This document shows, piece after piece, positions 27,867 through 35,633 of a stretch of 64,000 nucleotides of DNA (within the stretch, counting starts at the first letter, position 1; every line of letters begins with the position of its first letter). The translations under genes and the position numbers were made by a program. The notes below the pieces were generated by a model. That model did no database searches, was not told where the DNA came from, and saw only the letters and a list, made by a program, of their open reading frames with translations. Origin of the DNA: Aliirhizobium wenxiniae (lineage in GTDB: Bacteria; Pseudomonadota; Alphaproteobacteria; Rhizobiales; Rhizobiaceae); assembly GCF_014201355.1 (NCBI RefSeq), contig NZ_JACHEG010000002.1, forward strand, positions 310,001-374,000. Reading direction: 5' to 3'.

Positions 27867-28751
27867 ATGACGTTTCAGCCGAGAATGCGTAATCAGATCG
27901 AAGGGTTTTCGGTTCTGGGCGGATTGCGTCGGCGATACTGGAACGGAATTACCGCCGACCTGTGGGACGTGGAATGCGCCACCTACGCCGGCGGTTACTA
28001 CGTTGCGCGTGATCCTCGCCTGTTCATCCTTCTCGACCAGCGTGGCCAGGGCCGACCGGCATTGAAGCGCACTCCGAGGGAAACCGGGCTGATGCAGGAT
28101 GCCAGCCTCAGCCCGATTTCCTACATCCCGGCCGAAATGGATCTGTGGATCGACATCAAGGACGTGCAATATGTCCGCCATCTCGACATCCATTTCGAAA
28201 CCGACACGATGAGCCGCAGGCTGGGCGACAATCTCGACCCGCGCCGTCTTAAAGACCCGCAGCTCGTCTTTGCCGATAGCCGCGTCATGGCGCTTGCCGA
28301 ACTGATCGCCGCCGAGATCGCCAATCCCGATCCGCTGCACGATCTTTACGGCGACGGGCTGGCGCTGGCGCTGCTGATCGACGTGCTGAAGCTCGCCAAG
28401 TCGGAGCCACGCAAGCGCGGTGCATTGGCACCTTGGCAGTTGAAGCGGGCGAGCGAATTCATCGAACAGCATTGCCTGCGCAATATCAGGCTGGAAGAAC
28501 TGGCGGTGCTGACCGGACTGTCACAGTCGCATTTCTCGCATTCCTTCAAGGCTTCGACTGGCATGGCGCCGCACGAATGGCAGATGAATGCGCGGCTTTC
28601 CCGCGCCAAGGACATGCTGAAATCCGGTGACCAGCCGCTGACGGAAATCGCCGCCGAGACGGGGTTTTCCGACCACGCGCATTTTTCCCGCGTGTTCCGC
28701 AAGCATATCGGGCTGGCGCCATCGCAGTGGAAAAAGTCACAGTCGGAATAA
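27867..28751 (+). CDS. AraC family transcriptional regulator
   Basis: About 294 residues. The C-terminal 100 residues hold two helix-turn-helix motifs (IRLEELAVLTGLSQSHFSHSF and LTEIAAETGFSDHAHFSRVFRKHIG), which define the AraC/XylS family. The N-terminal 180 residues are the sensor part, without a recognisable cupin. It lies 121 bases after the ABC gene and 145 bases before the TonB receptor gene, so it probably activates that receptor in response to its ligand, as AraC-type siderophore regulators do. A GTG at 27828 is an alternative start; neither has a strong ribosome site. Confidence 0.9.
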   Translation: MTFQPRMRNQIEGFSVLGGLRRRYWNGITADLWDVECATYAGGYYVARDPRLFILLDQRGQGRPALKRTPRETGLMQDASLSPISYIPAEMDLWIDIKDVQYVRHLDIHFETDTMSRRLGDNLDPRRLKDPQLVFADSRVMALAELIAAEIANPDPLHDLYGDGLALALLIDVLKLAKSEPRKRGALAPWQLKRASEFIEQHCLRNIRLEELAVLTGLSQSHFSHSFKASTGMAPHEWQMNARLSRAKDMLKSGDQPLTEIAAETGFSDHAHFSRVFRKHIGLAPSQWKKSQSE

Positions 28752-28836
28752 AACATCCGAGCAAACGCGCGACGGCCGGAACTTTGCCCAATATCGTTCA
28801 AGTCCCGCGCATCAGAACAAGCGTCAACAAGAAATC

Positions 28837-28851
28837 TGAGTTAACCACTCA
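28837..28851 (+). promoter_or_regulatory. Iron-responsive operator (TGA-N9-TCA)
   Basis: TGAGTTAACCACTCA fits the TGA-N9-TCA consensus of the IRO box recognised by RirA in rhizobia. It has extra symmetry (TGAG/CTCA). It is 46 bases upstream of the TonB-dependent receptor start, consistent with iron repression of that gene. Confidence 0.7.
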
Positions 28852-28896
28852 TCTTATGATTTTGCCGCGGGAAAAGCGGCGCGAGTGGGGCAAATA

Positions 28897-31095
28897 ATGA
28901 AGAAAACCATCAAGTCTTCCGCCATGAGAGCGGGTGTCGTAAAGGCCGGCCTTTGGGCGGGCGTGGCTGCCATCGGGCTTGCTGCCGCCTGGAGCGCACA
29001 GGCGCAGGAGGCCGGAAGCCAGAGCAGCACGACACTTGCACCGATCGTTCTTCAAGGTGAAAGCGAACAGGGCGGCACCGGCCCGGTCAAGGGCTATGTC
29101 GCCAAGCAGACGACGACCGGCTCGAAGACAGATACGCCGCTGAATGAAATCCCGCAGGCTGTCTCAGTCGTCGGCCGCAGCGAGCTGGATGACCGCGCTG
29201 TCGTCAACAAGGTCGATGAAGCGCTGCGCTACACGCCAGGCGTTGTCGCTCAGCCTTACGGTACAGACCCCGATACGGACTGGTTCTACGTGCGTGGCTT
29301 CGATGCCAGCCAGACGGGTCTATACATGGACGGCCTTAACCTTTTCGGTTACGCCTTCGGCAATTTCCAGATCGACCCGTTCATGCTGGAGCGCGTCGAA
29401 GTGCTAAAAGGGCCGGCCTCGGTTCTCTACGGCGGCGCCAATGCAGGTGGCGTCATCAATCTGGTGCGTAAGCAGCCGACGGACGCCCCTTATTATTACA
29501 CCGAGATCGGCATCAACAGTAACGGCAATGCCTTCACCGGCTTCGACTTCTCCGACAAGCTGGGTGACAGCGGCGTCTACAGCTATCGCCTGACCGGCAA
29601 GCTTGCCGGCGGTGAAGGCTATACGGATTATACCAACGACATCCGCGGCTTCATCATGCCGCAGCTGACCATTTCACCGGACGACGCCACCAAGTTGACC
29701 GTTTTTGCCTATGCGGCAGGTCTCAACCAGCGTCATACCGGCAACGGCTTCCTGCCCTACGAGGGCACCGTCGTCGACGGCCCGTTCGGCGGCAAGATCT
29801 CCCGTCGCTTCTTCCCCGGCGAGCCGGATATCGATAACGGCCACTACGACCAACAGATGCTCGGCTACGAACTGGAGCACGAGTTCGAAGGCGGCTGGAA
29901 GGCGACCTCGAACTTCCGTTACAGCCATCTCGATAAGTGGGAGCATTTCGTCTACCCCTATCTCTACACGGCAACCGGCGACCTCAACCGCATCAACTTC
30001 TCCGGCGACACGAGCGTCAACAACGTTGCCTGGGACAATCGTATCGAGAACGATTTCGATATCCGCGGCGCGAACCACAAGATCATGGTCGGTGCCGATT
30101 ACCGTTACTATCACATCAAGAACATCCAGAACTCGACATTCGGCGCAAGCACGATCGACCCGACGGATCCTGTCTATGGCCTGCCGCAGACACCGGCCGG
30201 AGCTCTCTACAACCAGGATGCCACGATGCATCAGGTCGGTATCTATGCGCAGGACCAGATCCGCTTCGGCGGCGGCTGGCTGGTGACACTGAACGGCCGC
30301 TTCGACTATATCGACAGCGATTTCAAGGATAAGCTGCCGGTTACCGCCTTCGATGCTGACGACAGCTACAAGGATACCGATCACGCCTGGAGCGGGCGTG
30401 CCGGTCTCGCCTACGAATTCGACAATGGCGTGACGCCTTATGTCAGTGCCGCAACCTTCTTCAATCCGCAGATCGGCATGGGTGCGTCCGGGCCGCTCAA
30501 GCCGGAAGAAGGCCAGCAGTACGAAGCAGGCGTCAAGTACGACCCGACCTTCATGGATGCCTCCTTCACCGCCTCGGTCTTCCATATCAAGAAGCGCAAC
30601 AACACGGTTTCCGTCGGTTTCGCTCCTTGGGTGGACCAGCTCGGCGAAGTGGAATCCAAGGGCGTAGAACTGGAAGGCAAGGTCAATATCGACGAGAACT
30701 GGAAAATCCTCGGCTCGCTTGCCTATACCGACATGGAAGTGACAAAGAACGATCCGAACCCGGCGCTCATCGGCAAGTCGCCCTATATCGTACCGGACTG
30801 GACGGCATCGCTGTGGGCCGACTACACGGTTACGACAGGTGCGCTAGCAGGCCTCAGCCTCGGCGCCGGCCTGCGTTACAAGGGCGAATCATGGGCTGAC
30901 GAACTCAACACTCTCAAGGTTCCGTCCTCGACCGTCGTTGACGCCGCGATCCGCTACAAGAAGGATGACTGGACGGCTTCGCTCAACGTGACCAACGTGT
31001 TCGACAAGGAATATGTCGAGGCATGCGGCGGTGTCGGCGCTTGCGGTTACGGCGATGCCCGTACGTTTACTGTCAAGCTCAGCAAGGTCTGGTAA
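28897..31095 (+). CDS. TonB-dependent siderophore receptor
   Basis: A 732-residue outer-membrane receptor. A long signal peptide ends near QAQ-E, and a short TonB-box-like segment (TLAPIVLQGE) follows. The plug domain includes NEIPQAVSVVGRSELDDRAV, YVRGFDASQTGLYMDGLN and VEVLKGPASVLYGGANAGG, then a barrel runs to the C-terminal aromatic residue (TVKLSKVW). The segments match the FhuA/FhuE/FpvA class of ferric-siderophore receptors. Iron control is supported by the IRO box upstream. The ligand cannot be read from sequence; hydroxamate chelates are plausible. Confidence 0.94.
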   Translation: MKKTIKSSAMRAGVVKAGLWAGVAAIGLAAAWSAQAQEAGSQSSTTLAPIVLQGESEQGGTGPVKGYVAKQTTTGSKTDTPLNEIPQAVSVVGRSELDDRAVVNKVDEALRYTPGVVAQPYGTDPDTDWFYVRGFDASQTGLYMDGLNLFGYAFGNFQIDPFMLERVEVLKGPASVLYGGANAGGVINLVRKQPTDAPYYYTEIGINSNGNAFTGFDFSDKLGDSGVYSYRLTGKLAGGEGYTDYTNDIRGFIMPQLTISPDDATKLTVFAYAAGLNQRHTGNGFLPYEGTVVDGPFGGKISRRFFPGEPDIDNGHYDQQMLGYELEHEFEGGWKATSNFRYSHLDKWEHFVYPYLYTATGDLNRINFSGDTSVNNVAWDNRIENDFDIRGANHKIMVGADYRYYHIKNIQNSTFGASTIDPTDPVYGLPQTPAGALYNQDATMHQVGIYAQDQIRFGGGWLVTLNGRFDYIDSDFKDKLPVTAFDADDSYKDTDHAWSGRAGLAYEFDNGVTPYVSAATFFNPQIGMGASGPLKPEEGQQYEAGVKYDPTFMDASFTASVFHIKKRNNTVSVGFAPWVDQLGEVESKGVELEGKVNIDENWKILGSLAYTDMEVTKNDPNPALIGKSPYIVPDWTASLWADYTVTTGALAGLSLGAGLRYKGESWADELNTLKVPSSTVVDAAIRYKKDDWTASLNVTNVFDKEYVEACGGVGACGYGDARTFTVKLSKVW

Positions 31096-31144
31096 CCCGA
31101 CCAAGCGAACCACTAAGTTGACAAATCCGGTTGACTTAATCAGG

Positions 31145-31170
31145 AAGGCCCCGTTGGGGCCTTTCTTTTT
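31145..31170 (+). terminator. Rho-independent terminator after the receptor gene
   Basis: AAGGCCCC (31145-31152) and GGGGCCTT (31156-31163) form a perfect 8-bp stem with a GTT loop, followed by a T-rich tract (TTCTTTTT). It is 50 bases after the receptor stop and 37 bases before the next start. Confidence 0.88.
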
Positions 31171-31206
31171 GTCTTCGCCACCCCTCATCCGCTTGGAGGA
31201 AAGATC

Positions 31207-32292
31207 GTGAACGCAGCTGCATTTCCGCATCGGGATTTCGTTCTGACCGGCACGGCCATTCCGGTCGATGCGGAAGACATGCTTGCAGAAATCTGCGAGC
31301 ATTTTATCGACCATGCCGAGGTTTTTCGCGACGGCGATCATGTGACGCTGTCGAGCGAGATCGGCGAGGCCTATATCTCAAAGGTCAGCGAGCAGCTCGA
31401 CATCCGGCTTGCCTGCTCGACCGAAGACATGCTGTCGATGACGCGCGGGATCATTGCCGAACATCTGTTCATGTTCGCCGGCGACGATCCGCTGACGCTC
31501 GAATGGGCAGACCAGCCGAAGCCGGAAAAGCTTGCCAATCTGAGCGAGATTACCGTGGTCTCTGCGGAAAATGTGACGCCAAGGATGCGGCGCCTCACCG
31601 TCTCCTGCGCGGATACCGCCCGTTTCGATACCGCCGAAGGCTTGCATGTGCGTCTGCTGATGCCGCCGAAGGGGCGTGAGCCGATCTGGCCGGTGACGCT
31701 TGCCGATGGCCGCATCGGCTGGCCGGAAGGCGAAGACGAGATTGCGGTGCGTTATTACACGATCCGCAGCATCGATCTCGAGCGCCGCGAGATGGTGATC
31801 GATTTCGTCGTGCATGACGATTGCGGCAGGCGCATGCCGGGTGCCGAATTCGGCCTCACCGCACAGCCGGGCGACCGGGCTGCACTGCTCGGCCCCGGCG
31901 CGGGCGGCATGCCGGAGGCGCGCGATCTGCTGCTTGCCGGCGACGAGACCGCACTTCCCGCGATCGCACGGATGATCGAACTCGCCACGCCTGAGATGAA
32001 AGTCCATGCGATCATCGAGGTGGCGGACAAGGCAGAGGAACAGGCGCTCGTCTGTGCTGCCAAGGATTTTTCCATCGAATGGCTGCATCGCGATGGCGCG
32101 GAGCCGGGCACGGCGAAATTGCTGGAACCGGCGATTGCCGCGCGGCTTGAGACGCTCGGCCCGGAGACATTCGTGTGGGCTGCGTGTGAAAAGACGGAAG
32201 CGCAGGCAATTCGTGCAAGGCTGAAGGATGGCGGCCTCGACCGAACGCGGATGAGCTCGATCACCTACTGGCGTCGTGGCCATACGGACTGA
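31207..32292 (+). CDS. Siderophore-interacting protein (flavin-dependent ferric reductase)
   Basis: A 361-residue protein with two domains. The first 95 residues are a DUF2218-like domain (ICEHFIDHAEVFRDGDHVTLSS). The remainder is a SIP-type FAD-binding reductase domain, with the flavin motif VRYYTIRSID and DRAALLGPGAGG for the pyrophosphate region. Such proteins release iron by reducing ferric siderophores in the cytoplasm, the step after TonB-dependent uptake. GTG 31207 has a strong GGAGGAAAG site. It is separated from the receptor by a terminator, so it either has its own promoter or depends on partial read-through. Confidence 0.92.
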   Translation: MNAAAFPHRDFVLTGTAIPVDAEDMLAEICEHFIDHAEVFRDGDHVTLSSEIGEAYISKVSEQLDIRLACSTEDMLSMTRGIIAEHLFMFAGDDPLTLEWADQPKPEKLANLSEITVVSAENVTPRMRRLTVSCADTARFDTAEGLHVRLLMPPKGREPIWPVTLADGRIGWPEGEDEIAVRYYTIRSIDLERREMVIDFVVHDDCGRRMPGAEFGLTAQPGDRAALLGPGAGGMPEARDLLLAGDETALPAIARMIELATPEMKVHAIIEVADKAEEQALVCAAKDFSIEWLHRDGAEPGTAKLLEPAIAARLETLGPETFVWAACEKTEAQAIRARLKDGGLDRTRMSSITYWRRGHTD

Positions 32293-32364
32293 GCGAAACG
32301 CATTCGGCTTGCTCCGTTCACCACGAAGACTTATCTCCGTGGTGAGTAGAGGGATTCCCGTTCC

Positions 32365-33207
32365 ATGACCAAAGCCTATCTTCCGACCCGCAGCCTGATC
32401 CGCATTTCCGGCAAGGATGCCCAGGATTTCCTGCATTCGCTGATCACCACCGATGTCGAGGGACTACCGGAGAACGAGGCGCGTCCCGGCGCGCTTCTGA
32501 CGCCGCAGGGCAAAATCCTGTTCGATTTCCTGATCTGGCGGGATGGCGAGGTTTTTGTCGTCGAGACCGAGGCCGGGCAGCGTGATGCGCTGATGAAACG
32601 GCTGATGATGTACAAGCTGCGTGCGGCGGTCGATCTCGCGGCCCTGCCAGATAATGGCGTGACGGTCTTCTGGGGCGACGAGACGGATCAGGGTGCGGTC
32701 GTGGATAGCGCATTCGTCAAGGCAGGCATCTCGCTTTCGCGGGCACCGGGCCAGCATGCCGATGATACGACTGAGGCCTATCAGGCGCTCAGGATAAAGG
32801 CCGGTCTGGTCGTCTCCGGCGAGGACTATGCGCTGCAGGACGCGTTTCCGCATGACATCCTGCTCGACAAGAATGGCGGGCTTTCCTTCCGCAAGGGTTG
32901 TTATGTCGGCCAGGAGGTCGTCTCGCGCATGCAGCATCGCGGCACGGCTCGCCGCCGTGTGGCGCATGTGACAGCCGAAGTCGCGCTTCCGGCAGCGGGC
33001 ACCGAGATTACGGCAAGCGGAAAACCTGTCGGCACGCTGGGATCGGTCTCGGATAAAAACGCGCTTGCCATCGTGCGGATCGACCGCGTCGGTGATGCGG
33101 TGGCCAATGGCGTGCCGCTTCTGGCCGGCGATGTGCCGGTGACGATCGAACTGCCTGCATGGACCGGCCTCACCTTCCCTGCCGAAACCGAAGGGGCCGA
33201 GCCTTGA
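32365..33207 (+). CDS. ygfZ: Folate-binding YgfZ/GcvT-like protein
   Basis: A 280-residue protein of the GcvT-like YgfZ family, which uses folate and supports Fe-S cluster assembly or repair. The signature KGCYVGQE is at about residues 177-184, and HSLITTDVEGL and GALLTPQGKILFDFLI near the N-terminus are typical. It should be cytoplasmic. Its stop overlaps the TTG start of the next gene, and that gene overlaps the third, so the three form a tightly coupled unit. The proximity to an iron-uptake locus fits Fe-S biology but may be coincidental. Confidence 0.92.
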   Translation: MTKAYLPTRSLIRISGKDAQDFLHSLITTDVEGLPENEARPGALLTPQGKILFDFLIWRDGEVFVVETEAGQRDALMKRLMMYKLRAAVDLAALPDNGVTVFWGDETDQGAVVDSAFVKAGISLSRAPGQHADDTTEAYQALRIKAGLVVSGEDYALQDAFPHDILLDKNGGLSFRKGCYVGQEVVSRMQHRGTARRRVAHVTAEVALPAAGTEITASGKPVGTLGSVSDKNALAIVRIDRVGDAVANGVPLLAGDVPVTIELPAWTGLTFPAETEGAEP

Positions 33208-33821
33208 GTGCGACAACCAGCGCGCGCGCTTGGCAGCGCATGCTTTCGGGCCGGCGGCTCGATCTGCTCGATCCCTCGCCGCTCGATGTCGAGATTGCCG
33301 ATATTGCCCACGGGCTTGCCCGCGTTGCCCGCTGGAACGGCCAGACGCGCGGCGACCACGCCTTTTCGGTCGCCCAGCATTGCCTTGTGGTGGAAGAAAT
33401 CTTTCGCCGCTGCAACGAGGCTGCGTCTTTCGAAGCGCTGCAGATGACGCTTCTGCATGATGCACCGGAATATGTGATCGGCGACATGATCTCGCCGTTC
33501 AAGTCGGTGGTCGGCGGCGGCTACAAGACGGTCGAAGCGCGGCTGGAGGCCGCCGTGCACATCCGCTTCGGCCTGCCGCCGCATCCGAGCAAGGACCTGA
33601 AGGTGCTGATCAAAAAGGCCGATACGGTCGCGGCCTATTTCGAGGCGACCGAGCTTGCCGGCTTTACCACGGCCGAAGCGCGCAAATTCTTCGGCCAGCC
33701 GCGCGGCATTACCCGCGAGATGCTGCCGCTTCAGCCGCTTTCGGCCGTCGAGGCGCAGGCGCTGTTCATTGCAAGGTTCGAGGCGATCGAGGCGGGACGG
33801 ACGAAGGCGGTGACCAAGTGA
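33204..33821 (+). CDS. HD domain hydrolase (YfbR-like)
   Basis: A 205-residue metal-dependent phosphohydrolase. The HD motif residues are His in RGDHAFSVAQH, the HD pair in LLHDAPEYVIGD and a downstream Asp in KKADTVAAYFEATE. The nearest known activity is a 5'-deoxynucleotidase (YfbR), so nucleotide housekeeping is a reasonable guess. The TTG start at 33204 overlaps the ygfZ stop (TTGA) and AGGGG lies upstream; the gene then overlaps the next one by four bases. Confidence 0.88.
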   Translation: MSATTSARAWQRMLSGRRLDLLDPSPLDVEIADIAHGLARVARWNGQTRGDHAFSVAQHCLVVEEIFRRCNEAASFEALQMTLLHDAPEYVIGDMISPFKSVVGGGYKTVEARLEAAVHIRFGLPPHPSKDLKVLIKKADTVAAYFEATELAGFTTAEARKFFGQPRGITREMLPLQPLSAVEAQALFIARFEAIEAGRTKAVTK

Positions 33822-34336
33822 GCACTATCGTCGTCTGCCCGCTTGCCAGCATTGCCGAGACCGCGGTTCGCCACGGCGCAAAAGAGATGGTCAGCCTGAT
33901 TGCCGAGAAGCAGGACTTCCATCGGCCGGGCGTTATCCGCGCCGAGCGGCATCTGAAGCTTGCGATGAACGATATCGGCTTTGCCGGCACCGGCGGGCTG
34001 ATTGCTCCGAGCGAGGCGCATGTCGCCCAGTTGATAGAATTCGTCCGTGACTGGGACCAGTCGGCACCGCTTATCGTACATTGCTGGATGGGTGTTTCCC
34101 GTTCTCCGGCTGCCGCCGTCATCGCCATTCTGGCGCTCAATCCGGATGAGGATGATGCTGCCCTGGCGCAGCGCCTGCGCAAGGTCGCCCCCCATGCGAC
34201 GCCGAATACAAGGCTGATCGAAATTGGCGACCGGATGTTGCAGCGCGATGGCCGGCTGGTTGCAGCGATGAAAGCTATAGGACGCGGCGCTGACACCGAT
34301 GGCCGCGCTTCGTTCTCGATAGAATTGAATAGGTAA
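33818..34336 (+). CDS. Tyrosine/dual-specificity phosphatase family protein
   Basis: A 172-residue protein with the cysteine phosphatase loop HCWMGVSRS, where Cys89 is the nucleophile and the arginine of the CX5R signature follows. The upstream Asp-rich segments (MNDIGFAG) may supply the general acid. Substrate unknown; it could be protein phosphotyrosine, a nucleotide or an inositol-type phosphate. The GTG start overlaps the stop of the HD gene, so translation is probably coupled. The tail (GRASFSIELNR) is short. Confidence 0.88.
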   Translation: MSTIVVCPLASIAETAVRHGAKEMVSLIAEKQDFHRPGVIRAERHLKLAMNDIGFAGTGGLIAPSEAHVAQLIEFVRDWDQSAPLIVHCWMGVSRSPAAAVIAILALNPDEDDAALAQRLRKVAPHATPNTRLIEIGDRMLQRDGRLVAAMKAIGRGADTDGRASFSIELNR

Positions 34337-34462
34337 ATTCTCCAAATAGTTGAAAACACTGCTATCTTCAAAGAAATACGGAAAACCTTCCGCGATTTCC
34401 TTGACCTCCTTGAGCTTTGCGCCAATTACGGGCCGAAGTGAAAAACAGGAGTTGTTTACGGA

Positions 34463-35296
34463 ATGGATCAGGCATCCGATTTTGTCGTCGCGACACGAAC
34501 GGCGCTTGCCCAGCTGACGGCCCTCGCCGTTCAATATTCCTTCTCCGTCATCGGCGCGCTCATCCTTCTGGTGCTTGGCTGGCTGGTCGCGGGGCTGCTC
34601 AGCCGCTGGGTCTATAACGGCCTGTCGCGCATCAGCGGTATCGATGCGACGCTTTCGCAGTTCTTCTCCAATATCGTGCGTTATGCAGCGCTGATCCTTG
34701 TCGTCGTCATGGTGCTCGGCCAGTTCGGCGTACAGACGGCATCGATCCTTGCCGCACTCGGCGCGATCGGCCTGGCCGTCGGCCTGGCGTTGCAGGGCAC
34801 GCTACAGAATATCGCCGCCGGCATCATGCTGCTGGTGCTGCGTCCCTTCCGGGTCGGTGAAAGCATCGAGACCGGGTCCGTTACCGGCACGATCGTCGAT
34901 GTCGGCCTGTTCGCGACCGAGTTGAAGACGGCAGAAGGGGTCTATCGGCTGGCGCCGAACTCGACGCTTTGGAACGTGCCAATCACCAATTACAGCCGGC
35001 TTGCTTCCCGCCGCCACGAAATCACCATTTCGATCGGCGCGGACGAGAATGTCGATGTGACCGAAAGCAAGCTCGTCAATCTGGCGGCAGCGGACAAGCG
35101 CGTGCTGAAATCTCCCGCACCGACCGCGTTCATTTCCGATTTCGACGCGGGCAGCGCCAAGATTACACTGCGATACTGGATCGGCAGCAAGCAGTGGTGG
35201 GAGGTCAGCCGCGACATGACCAAGGCCGTCAAGCTCGCTTTCGGCAAGGAGCCGGAACCCGAGGTGCCTCAATCGCCCGAGGAGGTCACGGTCTAA
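34463..35296 (+). CDS. Small-conductance mechanosensitive channel (MscS family)
   Basis: A 277-residue MscS-type channel with three N-terminal membrane helices. The pore helix TM3 is visible as the glycine/alanine-rich segment AALGAIGLAVGLALQGTLQNIAAGIMLL, followed by the MscS beta-domain (RPFRVGESIETGSVTGTIVDVG, NSTLWNVPITNYSR). It opens on membrane tension to relieve osmotic downshock. Length is normal for the minimal family. It is a single-gene transcript followed by a strong hairpin. Confidence 0.93.
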   Translation: MDQASDFVVATRTALAQLTALAVQYSFSVIGALILLVLGWLVAGLLSRWVYNGLSRISGIDATLSQFFSNIVRYAALILVVVMVLGQFGVQTASILAALGAIGLAVGLALQGTLQNIAAGIMLLVLRPFRVGESIETGSVTGTIVDVGLFATELKTAEGVYRLAPNSTLWNVPITNYSRLASRRHEITISIGADENVDVTESKLVNLAAADKRVLKSPAPTAFISDFDAGSAKITLRYWIGSKQWWEVSRDMTKAVKLAFGKEPEPEVPQSPEEVTV

Positions 35297-35406
35297 CAGG
35301 GATCCCTATCCATCGTGTTGCGTGACAGAGTACCGGCCGAGCGGACCTCCGCTGCCCTTTTCAGGGCACGGACGAGCCGGAGCCAGGCACAGACGATGGC
35401 GAGGAT

Positions 35407-35446
35407 GTATCGGGTCCGGTTACGAGGACTGGACCCGATACCTTTT
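35407..35446 (+). terminator. Rho-independent terminator
   Basis: GTATCGGGTCC (35407-35417) and GGACCCGATAC (35431-35441) form a perfect 11-bp stem with a 13-base loop and a short CTTTT after it. It lies 110 bases past the mscS stop. The rest of the gap to 35633 holds only the ribosome site of the next gene. Confidence 0.75.
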
Positions 35447-35633
35447 GGATCTATCCGATCGTGACAACGGCTTTTTGACGAGCGTCATTCTTCAGACACT
35501 CACAATCCAGACATTGCAAACCTAGTCATGGCCTGTGGAAGGCCAACTCGGCCCCTTTTTTCGCCGGGTCGATCCTCTACATTGACCTCGCCTGGCGCTG
35601 CGACATTCTCGCACCGGCATAGGGGGAGTAAAC

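Noticed and set aside
25910..27868. Minus-strand open frame of about 650 codons opposite the ABC transporter
   Set aside because: The product is rich in His, Asp and Arg without any domain, while the opposite strand encodes a complete ABC transporter.
32319..32344. CACCACG/CGTGGTG inverted repeat between the SIP and ygfZ genes
   Set aside because: Only seven pairs with a 12-base loop and no T-run; not distinguishable from chance.
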